Shown: positions 45,747 to 56,120, counted from the stretch's first letter. The stretch: DNA of 64,000 bases from Betaproteobacteria bacterium (GCA_016720855.1 JADKJU010000001.1:1-64000), one strand, 5' to 3'. Notes: generated by a model from the letters alone, not told the origin. Numbers and translations are program-made.

Positions 45747-47117
45747 ATGAGTGACGTCCTGCCCCCGCCTCCCGGCGCCCGCGCGCCGCGCCGGAGGATT
45801 GCGCGCATTGTCTATGCCGTGACCGTCCTGGCGGCCGCCGCGGCGGCCGCCTGGTGGTACTGGGGGCGCTCCGCGGATGTCCCGGCCACGGCCTCGCCGG
45901 GCTATGCGGCCAAGGCGTCAGCAGGCGGCCCGGGCACGGCCGCTCCCGGTGGCGCGCCCGGCAAGGGGGGCCGCTTCGGCGATCCCAATCGCGTGCAACC
46001 GGTCGCCGCCGTCGCGGCGCGCAAGGGCAACGTGCGCGTCATCCAGAACGCGCTCGGGACCGTGACCGCATTGCGCACCGTCACCGTCAAACCGCGCGTC
46101 GATGGGCCGCTGCTGTCGCTCAATTTCGTCGAGGGCCGGGATGCGAAGGCGGGCGACGTGCTCGCGGTCATCGATCCCGCGCCCTACCAGGTGGCTCTCT
46201 CGCAATCCGAAGGCCAGCTTGCGCGCGACCAGGCGTTGCTCCAGAACGCACGCCTGGATTACGAGCGTTACAAGACACTGCTTGCGCAGGACTCCATCGC
46301 CAAGCAGCTGGTCGACGGCCAGGAAGCGCTCGTGCGCCAGTACGAGGGCACGGTCAAGGTCGACCAGGCGCAGGTGGACAACGCGAAGCTGCTGCTCTCG
46401 TGGACCCGGGTCACCGCGCCGGTCTCGGGTCGCCTCGGGCTGCGCGTCGTCGATGCGGGCAACATCGTGCGCGCATCCGACGCGAACGGCCTCGTCGTCA
46501 TCACCCAGGTCGATCCGATCACCGTTCTCTTCTCGATTCCCCAGGACAACCTGCCGCGCGTGCTCGCCCGGCTTGCCACCGGAGAGAGGCTCGCTGTCGA
46601 GGCGTGGGACCGCGACCAGAAGCAGAAGCTCGCCACGGGCACGCTACTGACTTCCGACAACCAGGTCGACGTCACCACGGGCACGGTGAGGATGCGCGCG
46701 CAGTTCGCGAATGCCGACCGGCGGCTCTTCCCCAACCAGTTCGTCAACGTGCGCATGGTCGTCGACACGCGCGAGGGTGCGATCGTCGTTCCCTCCGCGG
46801 CGATCCAGCGCAACAGCCAGGGCACGATCGTCTATGTCGTGAAGGACGACAGCACGGTTGCCGTGCGACCTGTGAAGACCGGCCCTGCCGAGGGCGACCT
46901 GACGGCGATCGACAGCGGCCTGGCGCTCGGGGAGCGCGTGATCACCGACGGCGTCGATCGCCTGCGCGAAGGCGCGAAGGTGGAAGTGACAGCCGGCGCC
47001 GGTGCCGGCGTCGGCGCGGGGGCCGGGGGGCGCGGCCCGCGCGGCGAAGGAAGGCCGGCGGACGGCTCCAGGCGCGAATCGAGGAAGGCCGAGGGCGCCA
47101 AGCCCGCGGGCCAATGA
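45747..47117 (+). CDS. mdtA: MdtA-like RND efflux periplasmic adaptor
   Basis: The 456-residue adaptor has an N-terminal anchor (IVYAVTVLAAAAAAAWWYW), a variable Gly/Ala segment, lipoyl-like halves (TVKPRVDGPLLSLNFVEGRDAKAGDVL and LSWTRVTAPVSGRLGLRVVDAGNIV), a hairpin between them, and a beta-barrel (VLFSIPQDNLPRVLARL). The family-typical end VITDGVDRLREGAKVEV is followed by 40 residues rich in Gly, Ala and Arg with no known role. The arrangement adaptor, RND, RND, outer-membrane factor identifies the MdtABC type. Its stop overlaps the next start as ATGA. Confidence 0.93.
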   Translation: MSDVLPPPPGARAPRRRIARIVYAVTVLAAAAAAAWWYWGRSADVPATASPGYAAKASAGGPGTAAPGGAPGKGGRFGDPNRVQPVAAVAARKGNVRVIQNALGTVTALRTVTVKPRVDGPLLSLNFVEGRDAKAGDVLAVIDPAPYQVALSQSEGQLARDQALLQNARLDYERYKTLLAQDSIAKQLVDGQEALVRQYEGTVKVDQAQVDNAKLLLSWTRVTAPVSGRLGLRVVDAGNIVRASDANGLVVITQVDPITVLFSIPQDNLPRVLARLATGERLAVEAWDRDQKQKLATGTLLTSDNQVDVTTGTVRMRAQFANADRRLFPNQFVNVRMVVDTREGAIVVPSAAIQRNSQGTIVYVVKDDSTVAVRPVKTGPAEGDLTAIDSGLALGERVITDGVDRLREGAKVEVTAGAGAGVGAGAGGRGPRGEGRPADGSRRESRKAEGAKPAGQ

Positions 47118-50100
47118 ACCCCTCCCGTCTCTTCATCCTTCGTCCCGTCGCGACCTCGCTCGCGATGCTGGCGATCCTGCTCGCGGGATTCCTCGCCTAT
47201 CGGCAGCTCCCGCTTTCGGCGCTTCCGGAGGTCGACTACCCGACGATCCAGGTCGTCACCCTCTATCCCGGCGCGAGCCCGGACGTCGTGACCTCTTCGA
47301 TAACCGCTCCCCTCGAGCGCCAGTTCGGGCAGATGCCGGGCCTGAAGCAGATGTCGTCGACCAGCTCCGGCGGCGCCTCGGTCATCACGATGCAGTTCGA
47401 CCTTGCCGTGAACCTGGATGTCGCCGAGCAGGAAGTGCAGGCCGCGATCAACGCGGGGTCGAACCTCCTGCCGTCGGACCTGCCGTCGCCTCCCATCTAC
47501 AGCAAGGTGAACCCGGCCGATGCCCCGATCCTCACCCTGGGCATCACGTCGGCGACGATGAAGATGCCGCAGGTGCAGAACCTCGTGGACACGCGGGTGG
47601 CGCAGAAGATCTCGCAGCTGCCCGGCGTGGGGCTGGTGACGCTCTCCGGCGGGCAGCGGCCGGCGGTCCGCGTGCAGGTGAACCCGAAGGCGCTCGCCGC
47701 CCAGGGCATGTCGCTCGACGACGTGCGCTCCGCGATCGGCTCGGCAAACGTGAACCTCGCGAAGGGCAGTTTCGACGGCCCGGCGCGAGCCTACACGATC
47801 GACGCGAACGACCAGCTGAAGGGCGCCGATGAGTACCGCGGCATCATCATCGCCTATCGCAATGGCGCTCCCATCACCCTCGCGGACGTGGCCGACGTGA
47901 TCGACGACGCGGAGAACGCGAAGCTCGCCGCGTGGATGAACGATACGCCCGCCATCATCGTGAACGTGCAGCGCCAGCCGGGCGCGAACGTGATCGAGGT
48001 CGTGGACCGGGTGAAGAAGCTCCTGCCCACGCTCACCTCGAGCCTGCCCGGCTCGGTGCGGGTGCAGCTCCTCATCGACCGCACGGTGACCATCCGCGCT
48101 TCCGTGCGCGACGTGCAGTTCGAGCTGCTACTGGCGGTGGCGCTGGTCGTCATGGTGATCTTCCTCTTCCTGCGCAGCGTCTCCGCGACGCTCATCCCGA
48201 GCGTGGCGGTGCCGCTTTCGCTGGTGGGCACGTTCGGCGTCATGTACCTCGCCGGGTTCAGCATCAACAACCTGACCCTCATGGCGCTCACGATCGCCAC
48301 CGGATTCGTGGTGGACGACGCCATCGTGGTGATCGAGAACATCGCGCGCTACGTGGAGGAGGGAGACCCGCCCCTGGAGGCGGCGCTCAAGGGCTCCAAG
48401 CAGATCGCCTTCACCATCATCTCGCTCACGTTCTCGCTGGTGGCGGTGCTGATCCCCCTGCTCTTCATGGGCGAGGTCGTGGGGCGCCTCTTCCGCGAAT
48501 TCGCCATCACACTCGCGGTCGCGATCCTCATTTCCGCGGTGGTGTCGCTCACGCTCACGCCGATGATGTGCGCGCGCCTGCTCAGGCACGAGCCGCCCGG
48601 GAGCCAGAGCCGGTTCTCGCGCGCGGCGGGGGAGTTCCTAGACGCCGTGATTCACCGCTACGGAGTGATGCTCACCTGGGTCCTCGAGCGCCAGCTGGCC
48701 ACGCTCTGGGTCGCCGTGGGGACCCTCGCGCTCACGGTGCTCCTCTACGTGTTCATCCCGAAGGGCTTCTTCCCGATCCAGGACACGGGCGTCATCCAGG
48801 GAATCTCGGAGGCGCCGCAGTCGGTGTCCTTCGGCTCGATGGCCGCACGCAGCCGGATCCTGGCCCGCGCGATCCTGGAGGACCCGGCGGTAGAGAGCGT
48901 GTCCTCGTTCATCGGCGTCGACGGCCAGAACACGACGCTCAACAGCGGGCGGCTCTTCATCAACCTGAAGCCCCATGACGTGCGCGACGCGAGCGCCTCC
49001 GGGGTGATCGAGCGGTTGAAGCCCCGGCTCGCAAGCCTGGAGGGCATCAAGCTCTACATGCAGCCCGTGCAGGACCTCACGATCGAGGATCGCGTGAGCC
49101 GCACCCAGTTCCAGTTCACGCTCGAAAGCGCGAACGGCGAGGAGCTCGCGGACTGGACCCGCCAGCTGGTGGAGAAGCTCTCCACGCTGCCGCAACTCGC
49201 CGACGTGGCCTCCGACCTCCAGGACCAGGGGTTGCAGGCCTACGTCACCATCGACCGCGACACGGCGGGGCGCCTGGGCGTGACGCCGGCCGGCGTCTCG
49301 AACGCGCTGTACAACGCCTATGGACAGCGCCTCGTCTCCACCATCTTCACGCAGGCGAACCAGTACCGCGTGGTGCTCGAGGTGAAGCCGGAATTCCGGC
49401 GCGGGCCGGGATCGCTCAACGACCTCTACGTTCCCGGCGCGGCAGGCGTGCAGGTGCCGCTCTCCTCGGTGGCGACCTTCTCCGAGCGGCCCGGGTCCCT
49501 CGCGGTCAACCACCTGGGCCAGTTCCCGGCGACCACGGTGTCGTTCAATCTCGGCCCCGGCGCGTCCCTCGGCGACGCGGTGCAGGCGATCGAATCGGCG
49601 GAGAAGGAACTGGGCCTGCCCGTGAGCGTGCGAACGGGATTCCAGGGCGCCGCGCTCGCGTTTCGCGCCTCGCTCTCGAACACGCTGTTCCTCATCCTCG
49701 CCGCCATCGTCACGATGTACATCGTGCTGGGCGTGCTGTACGAGAGCTACGTGCACCCGGTCACCATCCTCTCGACGCTGCCCTCGGCGGGCGTGGGCGC
49801 GCTGCTGGCCCTCATCGTCGCGCGCCAGGACCTGGGCATCATCGCGATCATCGGCATCGTGCTTCTGATCGGCATCGTGAAGAAGAACGCGATCCTGATG
49901 ATCGACTTCGCGCTCGAGGCGGAGCGCCACCAGGGCCTGCCCGCGCGCGAGGCGATCTACCAGGCCTGCCTGCTGCGCTTCCGGCCGATCCTCATGACGA
50001 CGCTCGCGGCGATGCTGGGCGCGCTTCCGCTCATGATCGGCACCGGCGTGGGCTCGGAGCTGCGCCATCCGCTCGGTATCGCGATGGTGGGCGGGCTCCT

Positions 50101-50215
50101 CGTCTCGCAGGTGCTCACGCTCTTCACGACGCCTGTCATCTATCTCTACTTCGACCGCCTGGCGCAGCGCTTCGGCAAGGGCGGCCCGATCGAGGGCGAA
50201 GCGCCCGGCGACTGA
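47114..50215 (+). CDS. mdtB: MdtB-like RND multidrug transporter subunit
   Basis: The 1033-residue inner-membrane protein begins MNPSRLFILRPVATSLAMLAI, typical of MdtB. It has twelve membrane helices with two large periplasmic loops, the GDDxxV-type core (NNLTLMALTIATGFVVDDAIVVIENIARYVEEG in helix 4) and the closing helices GIIAIIGIVLLIGIVKKNAILMIDFALEAE. MdtB and MdtC assemble as a mixed trimer driven by protons and export bile salts and other amphiphiles in E. coli. Starts within the stop of mdtA; mdtC follows after one base. Confidence 0.94.
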   Translation: MNPSRLFILRPVATSLAMLAILLAGFLAYRQLPLSALPEVDYPTIQVVTLYPGASPDVVTSSITAPLERQFGQMPGLKQMSSTSSGGASVITMQFDLAVNLDVAEQEVQAAINAGSNLLPSDLPSPPIYSKVNPADAPILTLGITSATMKMPQVQNLVDTRVAQKISQLPGVGLVTLSGGQRPAVRVQVNPKALAAQGMSLDDVRSAIGSANVNLAKGSFDGPARAYTIDANDQLKGADEYRGIIIAYRNGAPITLADVADVIDDAENAKLAAWMNDTPAIIVNVQRQPGANVIEVVDRVKKLLPTLTSSLPGSVRVQLLIDRTVTIRASVRDVQFELLLAVALVVMVIFLFLRSVSATLIPSVAVPLSLVGTFGVMYLAGFSINNLTLMALTIATGFVVDDAIVVIENIARYVEEGDPPLEAALKGSKQIAFTIISLTFSLVAVLIPLLFMGEVVGRLFREFAITLAVAILISAVVSLTLTPMMCARLLRHEPPGSQSRFSRAAGEFLDAVIHRYGVMLTWVLERQLATLWVAVGTLALTVLLYVFIPKGFFPIQDTGVIQGISEAPQSVSFGSMAARSRILARAILEDPAVESVSSFIGVDGQNTTLNSGRLFINLKPHDVRDASASGVIERLKPRLASLEGIKLYMQPVQDLTIEDRVSRTQFQFTLESANGEELADWTRQLVEKLSTLPQLADVASDLQDQGLQAYVTIDRDTAGRLGVTPAGVSNALYNAYGQRLVSTIFTQANQYRVVLEVKPEFRRGPGSLNDLYVPGAAGVQVPLSSVATFSERPGSLAVNHLGQFPATTVSFNLGPGASLGDAVQAIESAEKELGLPVSVRTGFQGAALAFRASLSNTLFLILAAIVTMYIVLGVLYESYVHPVTILSTLPSAGVGALLALIVARQDLGIIAIIGIVLLIGIVKKNAILMIDFALEAERHQGLPAREAIYQACLLRFRPILMTTLAAMLGALPLMIGTGVGSELRHPLGIAMVGGLLVSQVLTLFTTPVIYLYFDRLAQRFGKGGPIEGEAPGD

Positions 50216-50216
50216 C

Positions 50217-53200
50217 GTGAACCTCACCGAGCCCTTCGTCCGCAGGCCGGTCGCGACCACGCTCCTCACGCTGGGCGTGGCGCTCGCCGGCGCGGTCGCC
50301 TTCACGCTGCTGCCGGTCTCGCCCCTGCCGCAGGTGGATTTCCCGACGATCTCGGTTTCCGCCTCGCTTCCCGGCGCGAGCCCCGAGGTGATGGCGGCGA
50401 CCGTGGCCACGCCGCTCGAGCGCGCGCTCGGGCGCATCGCGGGCGTGAGCGAGATGACCTCGCAGAGCACGCTAGGCAGCGCACGCGTGACGCTGCAGTT
50501 CGACATCTCGAAGGACATCAATGGCGCGGCCCGCGAGGTGCAGGCGGCGATCCAGGCGGCGCGCAGCGACCTGCCGACGAGCCTGCCGAACAACCCCGTG
50601 TACCGGAAGGTGAATCCCGCGGACGCGCCGGTGATGATCCTCGCGCTCACTTCGGAACGCTATTCGCGCGGGCAGATGTACGACATCGCCTCCACGGTGC
50701 TCGCCCAGCGCCTTTCGCAGGTGAAGGGCGTGGGGCAGGTCACGGTGGGCGGCGGCTCGCTGCCCGCGGTGCGCGTCGAGCTCAACACGAACAATCTCCT
50801 GAAGCTCGGCATCGGCCTCGACGCCGTGCGCACCGCCATCGCCACGACCAATGCGAACCGTCCCAAGGGCTTTCTCGAGGACGGCGAGCGCTACTGGCAG
50901 GTGCAGGCCAACGACCAGGCGAAGACCGCCCGCGAGTACATGCCCATCGTCGTCGCCTGGCGCAACGGCGCCCCGGTGCGCCTGGCGGAGCTGGGCGAGG
51001 TGGTGGACTCGGTCCAGGATCTGCGCAACGATGGCTCGGCCAACGGCAAGCCCGCCGTGGTGCTCATCATCAACCGCCAGCCGAACGCCAACATCATCGA
51101 GGTGGTGGACAGCGTGCAGGCGATCATGCCGGAACTGCGGGGAATCGTTCCCTCGGAGATCCAGCTGCAGATGGTGATGGAGCGCACGAGCACGATCCGC
51201 GCCTCGCTTCGCGAGGTGGAGCGCACGCTCGTGGTTGCCGTGCTGCTCGTCACGCTCGTCGTGTTCCTCTTCCTGCGCGATGCCCGCGCGACCCTCATCC
51301 CGGGCCTCGCGGTGCCGGTTTCCCTCATCGGGACCTTCGCGGCGATGTACCTGCTGGGTTACAGCCTCAACAACCTCTCGCTGATGGCGCTCACCATCGC
51401 CGTCGGCTTCGTGGTCGACGACGCCATCGTCGTGGTGGAAAACGTCTCGCGCTACCTCGACCGGGGCTACTCGCCGCTGCGCGCGGCGCTGGAGGGCGCG
51501 CGCGAGGTGAGCTTCACCGTCGTCTCCATGAGCCTTTCGCTCATCGCGGTGTTCATCCCGATCCTGTTCATGGGCGGCATCATCGGGCGGCTGTTCCGCG
51601 AGTTCGCGGTGACGCTGTCGGTCGCGATCCTGGTCTCGCTGGTGGTCTCGCTCACGACAACGCCCATGATGTGCGCCGCGCTCCTGCGCCGCCGGAAGGA
51701 AGGGGAGGCGGGGCGCTTCGCGAAGCTCGGCGAACGCGCGTACGCCGCGGTGCTCGCGGGCTATGGCAGATCGCTCGGGTGGGTCCTGCGGCACCCGCTG
51801 CCGGTCGTCATCGCGCTTGTCGCCACCATCGGCCTGAACGTCTACCTCTACGCGATCGTGCCCAAGGGGTTCTTCCCGCAGGTCGACACCGGTCGCATGA
51901 TGGGTTTCATCCAGGCCGACCAGTCGATTTCCTTCCAGGCGATGCGCGGCAAGCTCGCCCAGTTCGTCGAGATCGTGAGGGCCGACCCTGCCGTGGAGTC
52001 CGTTACGGCGTTCACGGGCGGTGGCCAACGCAACCGCGGCCAGATGTTCATCGCGCTCAAGCCCCTCAAGGAGCGAACGGACAGCGTCGACAGGGTGATG
52101 TCGAGGCTGCGCGTGAATCTCGGGAAGGTCGCGGGCGCGAACCTCTTCCTCTTTCCCATCCAGGACCTGCGCGCCGGGGGGCGCCAGTCGGACGCGGCAT
52201 TCCAGTTCACGCTGAAGGGCGACGACCTCAACGAACTGAGGACTTGGGCGACGAAGCTCGAGCAGGGGCTGCGCGAAGTGCCGCAGCTGGTGGACGTGAA
52301 CTCCGACCAGCAGAATCGCGGGCTGCAGATGACACTCGCCATCGACCGTGCCACGGCCTCGCGCCTCGGGATCACGATGCTGGCCATCGACACCGCCCTC
52401 TACCTTGCTTTCGGCCAGGCGCAGGTCTCCACCATCTACCAGGACCGCAACCAGTACCGCGTCGTGATGGAGGCCGCGCCCGAGTACTGGCAGAGCCCCG
52501 CGACCCTCGATTCCGTGTACGTGCTCTCGCCCACGCGCGGCCAGGTGCCTCTCTCCGCGTTCGCGCGCTACGAACCCACGCTCACGCCGCTGGCGGTGAA
52601 CCACCAGGGGCAGTTCGCTGCCAGCACGATCTCGTTCAACCTGCCCGAAGGCACGGCGCTTTCCGAGGCGTCCGACGCGGTGCGCGAAACCATGGCCCGC
52701 ATCGGCGTGCCCTCGACGATCTACGCCTCCTTCGAGGGAACGGCGAAGGCATTCCAGGCGGGACTCGAAAGCCAGCCGTGGCTCATCCTCGCGGCGCTGG
52801 TCACGGTCTACATCGTGCTCGGCATGCTTTACGAGAGCATCGTGCATCCGGTGACGATCCTCTCGACCCTGCCCTCGGCGGGCGTGGGCGCGCTCCTCGC
52901 GCTCCTGGCCTTCCGGACGGAGTTCTCGCTGATCGCCCTGATCGGGGTGATCCTGCTCATCGGGATCGTGAAGAAGAACGCGATCCTCATGATCGATTTC
53001 GCACTCGATGCCGAGCGCACGCGGGGGCTCTCTGCGCACGATGCGATCTTCGAGGCGTGCCAATTGCGCTTCCGCCCCATCATGATGACGACCCTCGCGG
53101 CGATGTTCGGGGCGATCCCGCTCGCGCTGGGCGCAGGCGACGGGGCGGAGCTGCGCCGCCCGCTCGGCATCTCGATCGTGGGCGGGCTCGCCGTGAGCCA

Positions 53201-53321
53201 GCTCCTCACGCTATACACGACGCCCGTGGTCTATCTCTACCTCGACCGCTTCCGCCTCTGGGCGAAGGCGAAGTTCTCGCGGCGCGACCCGCCGCGCCCT
53301 GCGCTGGAGGCCGCGCCATGA
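50217..53321 (+). CDS. mdtC: MdtC-like RND multidrug transporter subunit
   Basis: The 1034-residue partner of MdtB starts at GTG 50217 (MNLTEPFVRRPVATTLLTLGVALAG). Helix 4 shows NNLSLMALTIAVGFVVDDAIVVVENVSRYLDRG with the paired aspartates of the proton relay. LIALIGVILLIGIVKKNAILMIDFALDAERTRGLSAHDAI near the end mirrors MdtB. The two genes are clearly paralogous along their whole length. The stop overlaps the outer-membrane factor start (ATGA), so mdtABC and the channel are one operon. Confidence 0.94.
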   Translation: MNLTEPFVRRPVATTLLTLGVALAGAVAFTLLPVSPLPQVDFPTISVSASLPGASPEVMAATVATPLERALGRIAGVSEMTSQSTLGSARVTLQFDISKDINGAAREVQAAIQAARSDLPTSLPNNPVYRKVNPADAPVMILALTSERYSRGQMYDIASTVLAQRLSQVKGVGQVTVGGGSLPAVRVELNTNNLLKLGIGLDAVRTAIATTNANRPKGFLEDGERYWQVQANDQAKTAREYMPIVVAWRNGAPVRLAELGEVVDSVQDLRNDGSANGKPAVVLIINRQPNANIIEVVDSVQAIMPELRGIVPSEIQLQMVMERTSTIRASLREVERTLVVAVLLVTLVVFLFLRDARATLIPGLAVPVSLIGTFAAMYLLGYSLNNLSLMALTIAVGFVVDDAIVVVENVSRYLDRGYSPLRAALEGAREVSFTVVSMSLSLIAVFIPILFMGGIIGRLFREFAVTLSVAILVSLVVSLTTTPMMCAALLRRRKEGEAGRFAKLGERAYAAVLAGYGRSLGWVLRHPLPVVIALVATIGLNVYLYAIVPKGFFPQVDTGRMMGFIQADQSISFQAMRGKLAQFVEIVRADPAVESVTAFTGGGQRNRGQMFIALKPLKERTDSVDRVMSRLRVNLGKVAGANLFLFPIQDLRAGGRQSDAAFQFTLKGDDLNELRTWATKLEQGLREVPQLVDVNSDQQNRGLQMTLAIDRATASRLGITMLAIDTALYLAFGQAQVSTIYQDRNQYRVVMEAAPEYWQSPATLDSVYVLSPTRGQVPLSAFARYEPTLTPLAVNHQGQFAASTISFNLPEGTALSEASDAVRETMARIGVPSTIYASFEGTAKAFQAGLESQPWLILAALVTVYIVLGMLYESIVHPVTILSTLPSAGVGALLALLAFRTEFSLIALIGVILLIGIVKKNAILMIDFALDAERTRGLSAHDAIFEACQLRFRPIMMTTLAAMFGAIPLALGAGDGAELRRPLGISIVGGLAVSQLLTLYTTPVVYLYLDRFRLWAKAKFSRRDPPRPALEAAP

Positions 53322-54745
53322 TGTTTCCGAAGCTTCCCCTCGCCGCCGCCGCGGCGATCCTCCTCGCCGGCTGCGCGGTCGGACCGGACTACGTGCGTCC
53401 CGCCGTCGACTCTCCGGCCGTCTACAAGGAGGCAGGAGAGTGGAAGTTGGCCCGGCCTGCCGACGCCTCGCCCCGCGGCGACTGGTGGAAGGCTTTCGGC
53501 GATCCCGCCCTCGACGGACTCATGGCGCAGGTGCAGGTGGGCAACCAGGACCTGCGTGCCGCCGAGGCGCGCTATCGGCAGGCCCGCACGGCCCTCGACG
53601 CTTCGCAATCCGCGTTCTTCCCGACGTTCACCGGAAGTGCTGCGGCCACGAAGAGCAGCCAGTCCGCGGGCAGCCAGGGGCTGGACACCGGCGCCGTGCG
53701 CAGCTACCGCGCCGAGGCCGACATGCGCTGGGAGATCGACTTGTGGGGCCGGCTGCGGCGTTCCTACGAATCGAGCCGCGCGTCGGCCGAGGCGAGCGCG
53801 GGAGACCTCGAGGCCGCGCGCCTGTCGCTGCAGGCGAGCCTCGCGCAGGCCTACTTCCAGTTGCGAGTGACCGATGTGCAGCGCCAGCTTCTCGACGACG
53901 CCGTGGCCGCGTATGCGAAATCGCTCGAGCTCACGCAGAACCGCTATTCGGCTGGTGTCGCCGCGAAGGTCGAAGTCGTGCAGGCGCAATCGCAGCTCCT
54001 CGCCACGCGGGCGCAGGCGATCGACCTGGGCGCCACGCGCGCCCAGCTCGAGCATGCGATCGCCGTGCTCATCGGCAAGGCGCCGGCGCAGTTCGCGCTC
54101 CCGCCGGCGAGGTTCGCCTCGACGCTGCCCGGGATTCCTCCGGGATTGCCCTCGGCCCTGCTGGAGCGCCGCCCCGACATCGCCGCGGCCGAGCGGCGCG
54201 CGATGGCCGCCAACGCCCAGATCGGCGTCGCGACGGCGGCCTACTTTCCGGCGCTCACGTTCCCCGCGGCTGCCGGGTATGCGTCCTCGTCGTTCGCGAA
54301 CTGGGTGGCGGCGCCGAGCAGCTACTGGCTGCTGGGCCCGGCGCTCGGGCTCACGCTCCTCGATTTCGGTGCGCGCGCGGCCGCCGTCGATTCCGCGACC
54401 GCGGCGTGGGAGCAGAGCGTCGCCAGCTATCGCCAGACGGTGCTGGACGCCTTCCAGGAAGTCGAGGACAACCTCGCCATCCTGCGCATCCTCGAGGAAG
54501 AGGCCACGGTGCAGGAGGCCGCGGTGCGCGCGGCGCGCGAAACCGTGACGCTCACAACCAACCAATACAAGGCGGGCACCGCGAACTACCTGGCCGTGGT
54601 CGTGTTCCAGGCGAACCAGCTCAGCAATGAGCGGGCCGAGGTATCGTTGCTGGGCCGCAGGCTCACGGCCAGCGTGGGCCTCATCAAGGCCCTGGGAGGC
54701 GGCTGGGATGGCTCGCTCGCACCCCGCGAAGCCTCGCCTCCGTGA
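53318..54745 (+). CDS. NodT-family outer-membrane efflux lipoprotein
   Basis: The 475-residue TolC-like channel protein has a lipoprotein signal with lipobox LLAGC (residues about 17-21) followed by AVGPDYVRP, standard for RND outer-membrane factors. Two repeats of the OEP domain follow (DWWKAFGDPALDGLMAQVQVGNQDLRAAEARYRQAR; LPSALLERRPDIAAAERRAMAANAQIGVATAAYFPALTF), with the closing AFQEVEDNLAILRILEEE and QYKAGTANYLAVVVFQ. It would dock to MdtA and complete the tripartite pump, which E. coli mdtABC leaves to TolC. Confidence 0.95.
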   Translation: MMFPKLPLAAAAAILLAGCAVGPDYVRPAVDSPAVYKEAGEWKLARPADASPRGDWWKAFGDPALDGLMAQVQVGNQDLRAAEARYRQARTALDASQSAFFPTFTGSAAATKSSQSAGSQGLDTGAVRSYRAEADMRWEIDLWGRLRRSYESSRASAEASAGDLEAARLSLQASLAQAYFQLRVTDVQRQLLDDAVAAYAKSLELTQNRYSAGVAAKVEVVQAQSQLLATRAQAIDLGATRAQLEHAIAVLIGKAPAQFALPPARFASTLPGIPPGLPSALLERRPDIAAAERRAMAANAQIGVATAAYFPALTFPAAAGYASSSFANWVAAPSSYWLLGPALGLTLLDFGARAAAVDSATAAWEQSVASYRQTVLDAFQEVEDNLAILRILEEEATVQEAAVRAARETVTLTTNQYKAGTANYLAVVVFQANQLSNERAEVSLLGRRLTASVGLIKALGGGWDGSLAPREASPP

Positions 54746-54749
54746 GCGG

Positions 54750-54780
54750 GACCCGGGAAGGTGGCGCCGGGTCGTTTCCG
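54750..54780 (+). terminator. Possible terminator between the efflux operon and chrA
   Basis: GACCCGG (54750-54756) pairs with CCGGGTC (54767-54773) around a 10-base loop, followed by the T-rich GTTTCCG. It lies between convergent genes. The T tract is poor, so efficiency is uncertain. Confidence 0.35.
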
Positions 54781-54782
54781 TT

Positions 54783-56120
54783 TCAGGTGAGCGTGTTCAA
54801 CGCGATGCCGGCGGCCGCCGACCAGGCGATCACCGGGATGATTCCGATGCGGTACCTCACCAGCGCGACGAGCGAGAGCACCGTGATCGCCACCGCGGGC
54901 CAGACGATCGGGACGGGGAATGGATTCGCCTGGCTCGCGCCGGGCCAGAATACGTGCCAGGCGAAGAAGAGGGCGAGGCTCGCGATCACGCCTACGACAG
55001 CCGCCGTGATCGCCGAGAGCGGTCCTTCGAGGTGAACGTCGTCGCGCGTGCGCTCGACCCAGGGAGCACCGGCGAGGATGAAAACGAACGAGGGCAGGAA
55101 CGTGAACCAGGTCGCCACGGCCGCGCCCAGGATCGCCGCGGCAATCAGGCTTTCCGGCCCGAGCGTTGCCTTGGTCCACGCGCCCACGAAACCCACGAAC
55201 GCCACGATCATGATCAGCGGGCCCGGCGTCGTCTCGCCGAGGGCGAGACCGTCGATCATCTGCCCCATGGTGGCCCAGCCGAAGTGGTTCACCGCGCTGT
55301 CGACGACATAGGGGAGCACCGCGTACGCGCCTCCGAACGTGACCAGTGCGGCCTGCGTGAAGAACCGCGCCATGTTCGCGTAGTCGCCGTTGGGGCCGAA
55401 GGCGGCGACCAGGGCTGCGAAGGGAATTGCCCACAGTACGAGTCCCACCAACGCGACCCTGGCCAGCTTCCCGATCGAGGTGGCCGCGTGCGCGGGGGGC
55501 GGCGTGTCGTCGTCGATCACGGCCGCATCGTGCGCAGTTCCCGGCGCCGGGGCGGCGTGCGCGGGGGGCGGCGCGTAGCGACGTCCGGCGACGCCGACGA
55601 GCGCGGCGCCGGCAATCACGAGCGGGAAAGGCGCGGAGAACAGGGCGAGCGCGACGAAGGATGCCACGGCGATCGCGACGTGGAACGGCCGCTTGACGGC
55701 GCGGGAGCCAATGCGAACCGTGGCGGCGATCACGATCGCCACGACGGCGGGCTTCACCCCCGCCAGGATCGCCGCCACGAGGGGAGCCTGGCTGAACGCG
55801 AGGTAGGCCCAGGACAGCCCGATGAGGATCGCGAGCGACGGAAGCACGAACAGCGCCCCGGCAGCGATGCCGCCCCACGTGCCGTGCAGCAGCCAGCCGA
55901 TATAGGTGGCGAGTTGCTGCGCCTCGGGACCGGGCAGCACCATGCAGTAGTTGAGCGCGTGCAGGAAGCGCCGCTCCGAGATCCACCGCCGTGTCTCGAC
56001 CAGCTCGCGGTGCATGATGGCGATTTGCCCCGCGGGGCCACCGAAGCTCACGAAACCGAGCTTGAGCCAGAAGCGCAGCGCCGCCCCGAAGGACACGCGG
56101 GCCGGCTTCGCGCCGCTCAT
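54783..56120 (-). CDS. chrA: ChrA-type chromate ion transporter
   Basis: The 445-residue membrane protein has two homologous CHR halves. The first contains LKLGFVSFGGPAGQIAIMHRELVETRRWISERRFLHALNYCMVLPGPEAQQLATYIG. The second contains FFTQAALVTFGGAYAVLPYVVDSAVNHFGWATMGQMIDGLALGETTPGPLIMIVAFVGF. Between them is an Ala/Pro-rich cytoplasmic loop. ChrA exports chromate, giving resistance; some relatives have other anions. Its start overlaps the stop of the SDR gene by four bases, making it the last gene of the long minus-strand run. Confidence 0.93.
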   Translation of the reverse strand: MSGAKPARVSFGAALRFWLKLGFVSFGGPAGQIAIMHRELVETRRWISERRFLHALNYCMVLPGPEAQQLATYIGWLLHGTWGGIAAGALFVLPSLAILIGLSWAYLAFSQAPLVAAILAGVKPAVVAIVIAATVRIGSRAVKRPFHVAIAVASFVALALFSAPFPLVIAGAALVGVAGRRYAPPPAHAAPAPGTAHDAAVIDDDTPPPAHAATSIGKLARVALVGLVLWAIPFAALVAAFGPNGDYANMARFFTQAALVTFGGAYAVLPYVVDSAVNHFGWATMGQMIDGLALGETTPGPLIMIVAFVGFVGAWTKATLGPESLIAAAILGAAVATWFTFLPSFVFILAGAPWVERTRDDVHLEGPLSAITAAVVGVIASLALFFAWHVFWPGASQANPFPVPIVWPAVAITVLSLVALVRYRIGIIPVIAWSAAAGIALNTLT

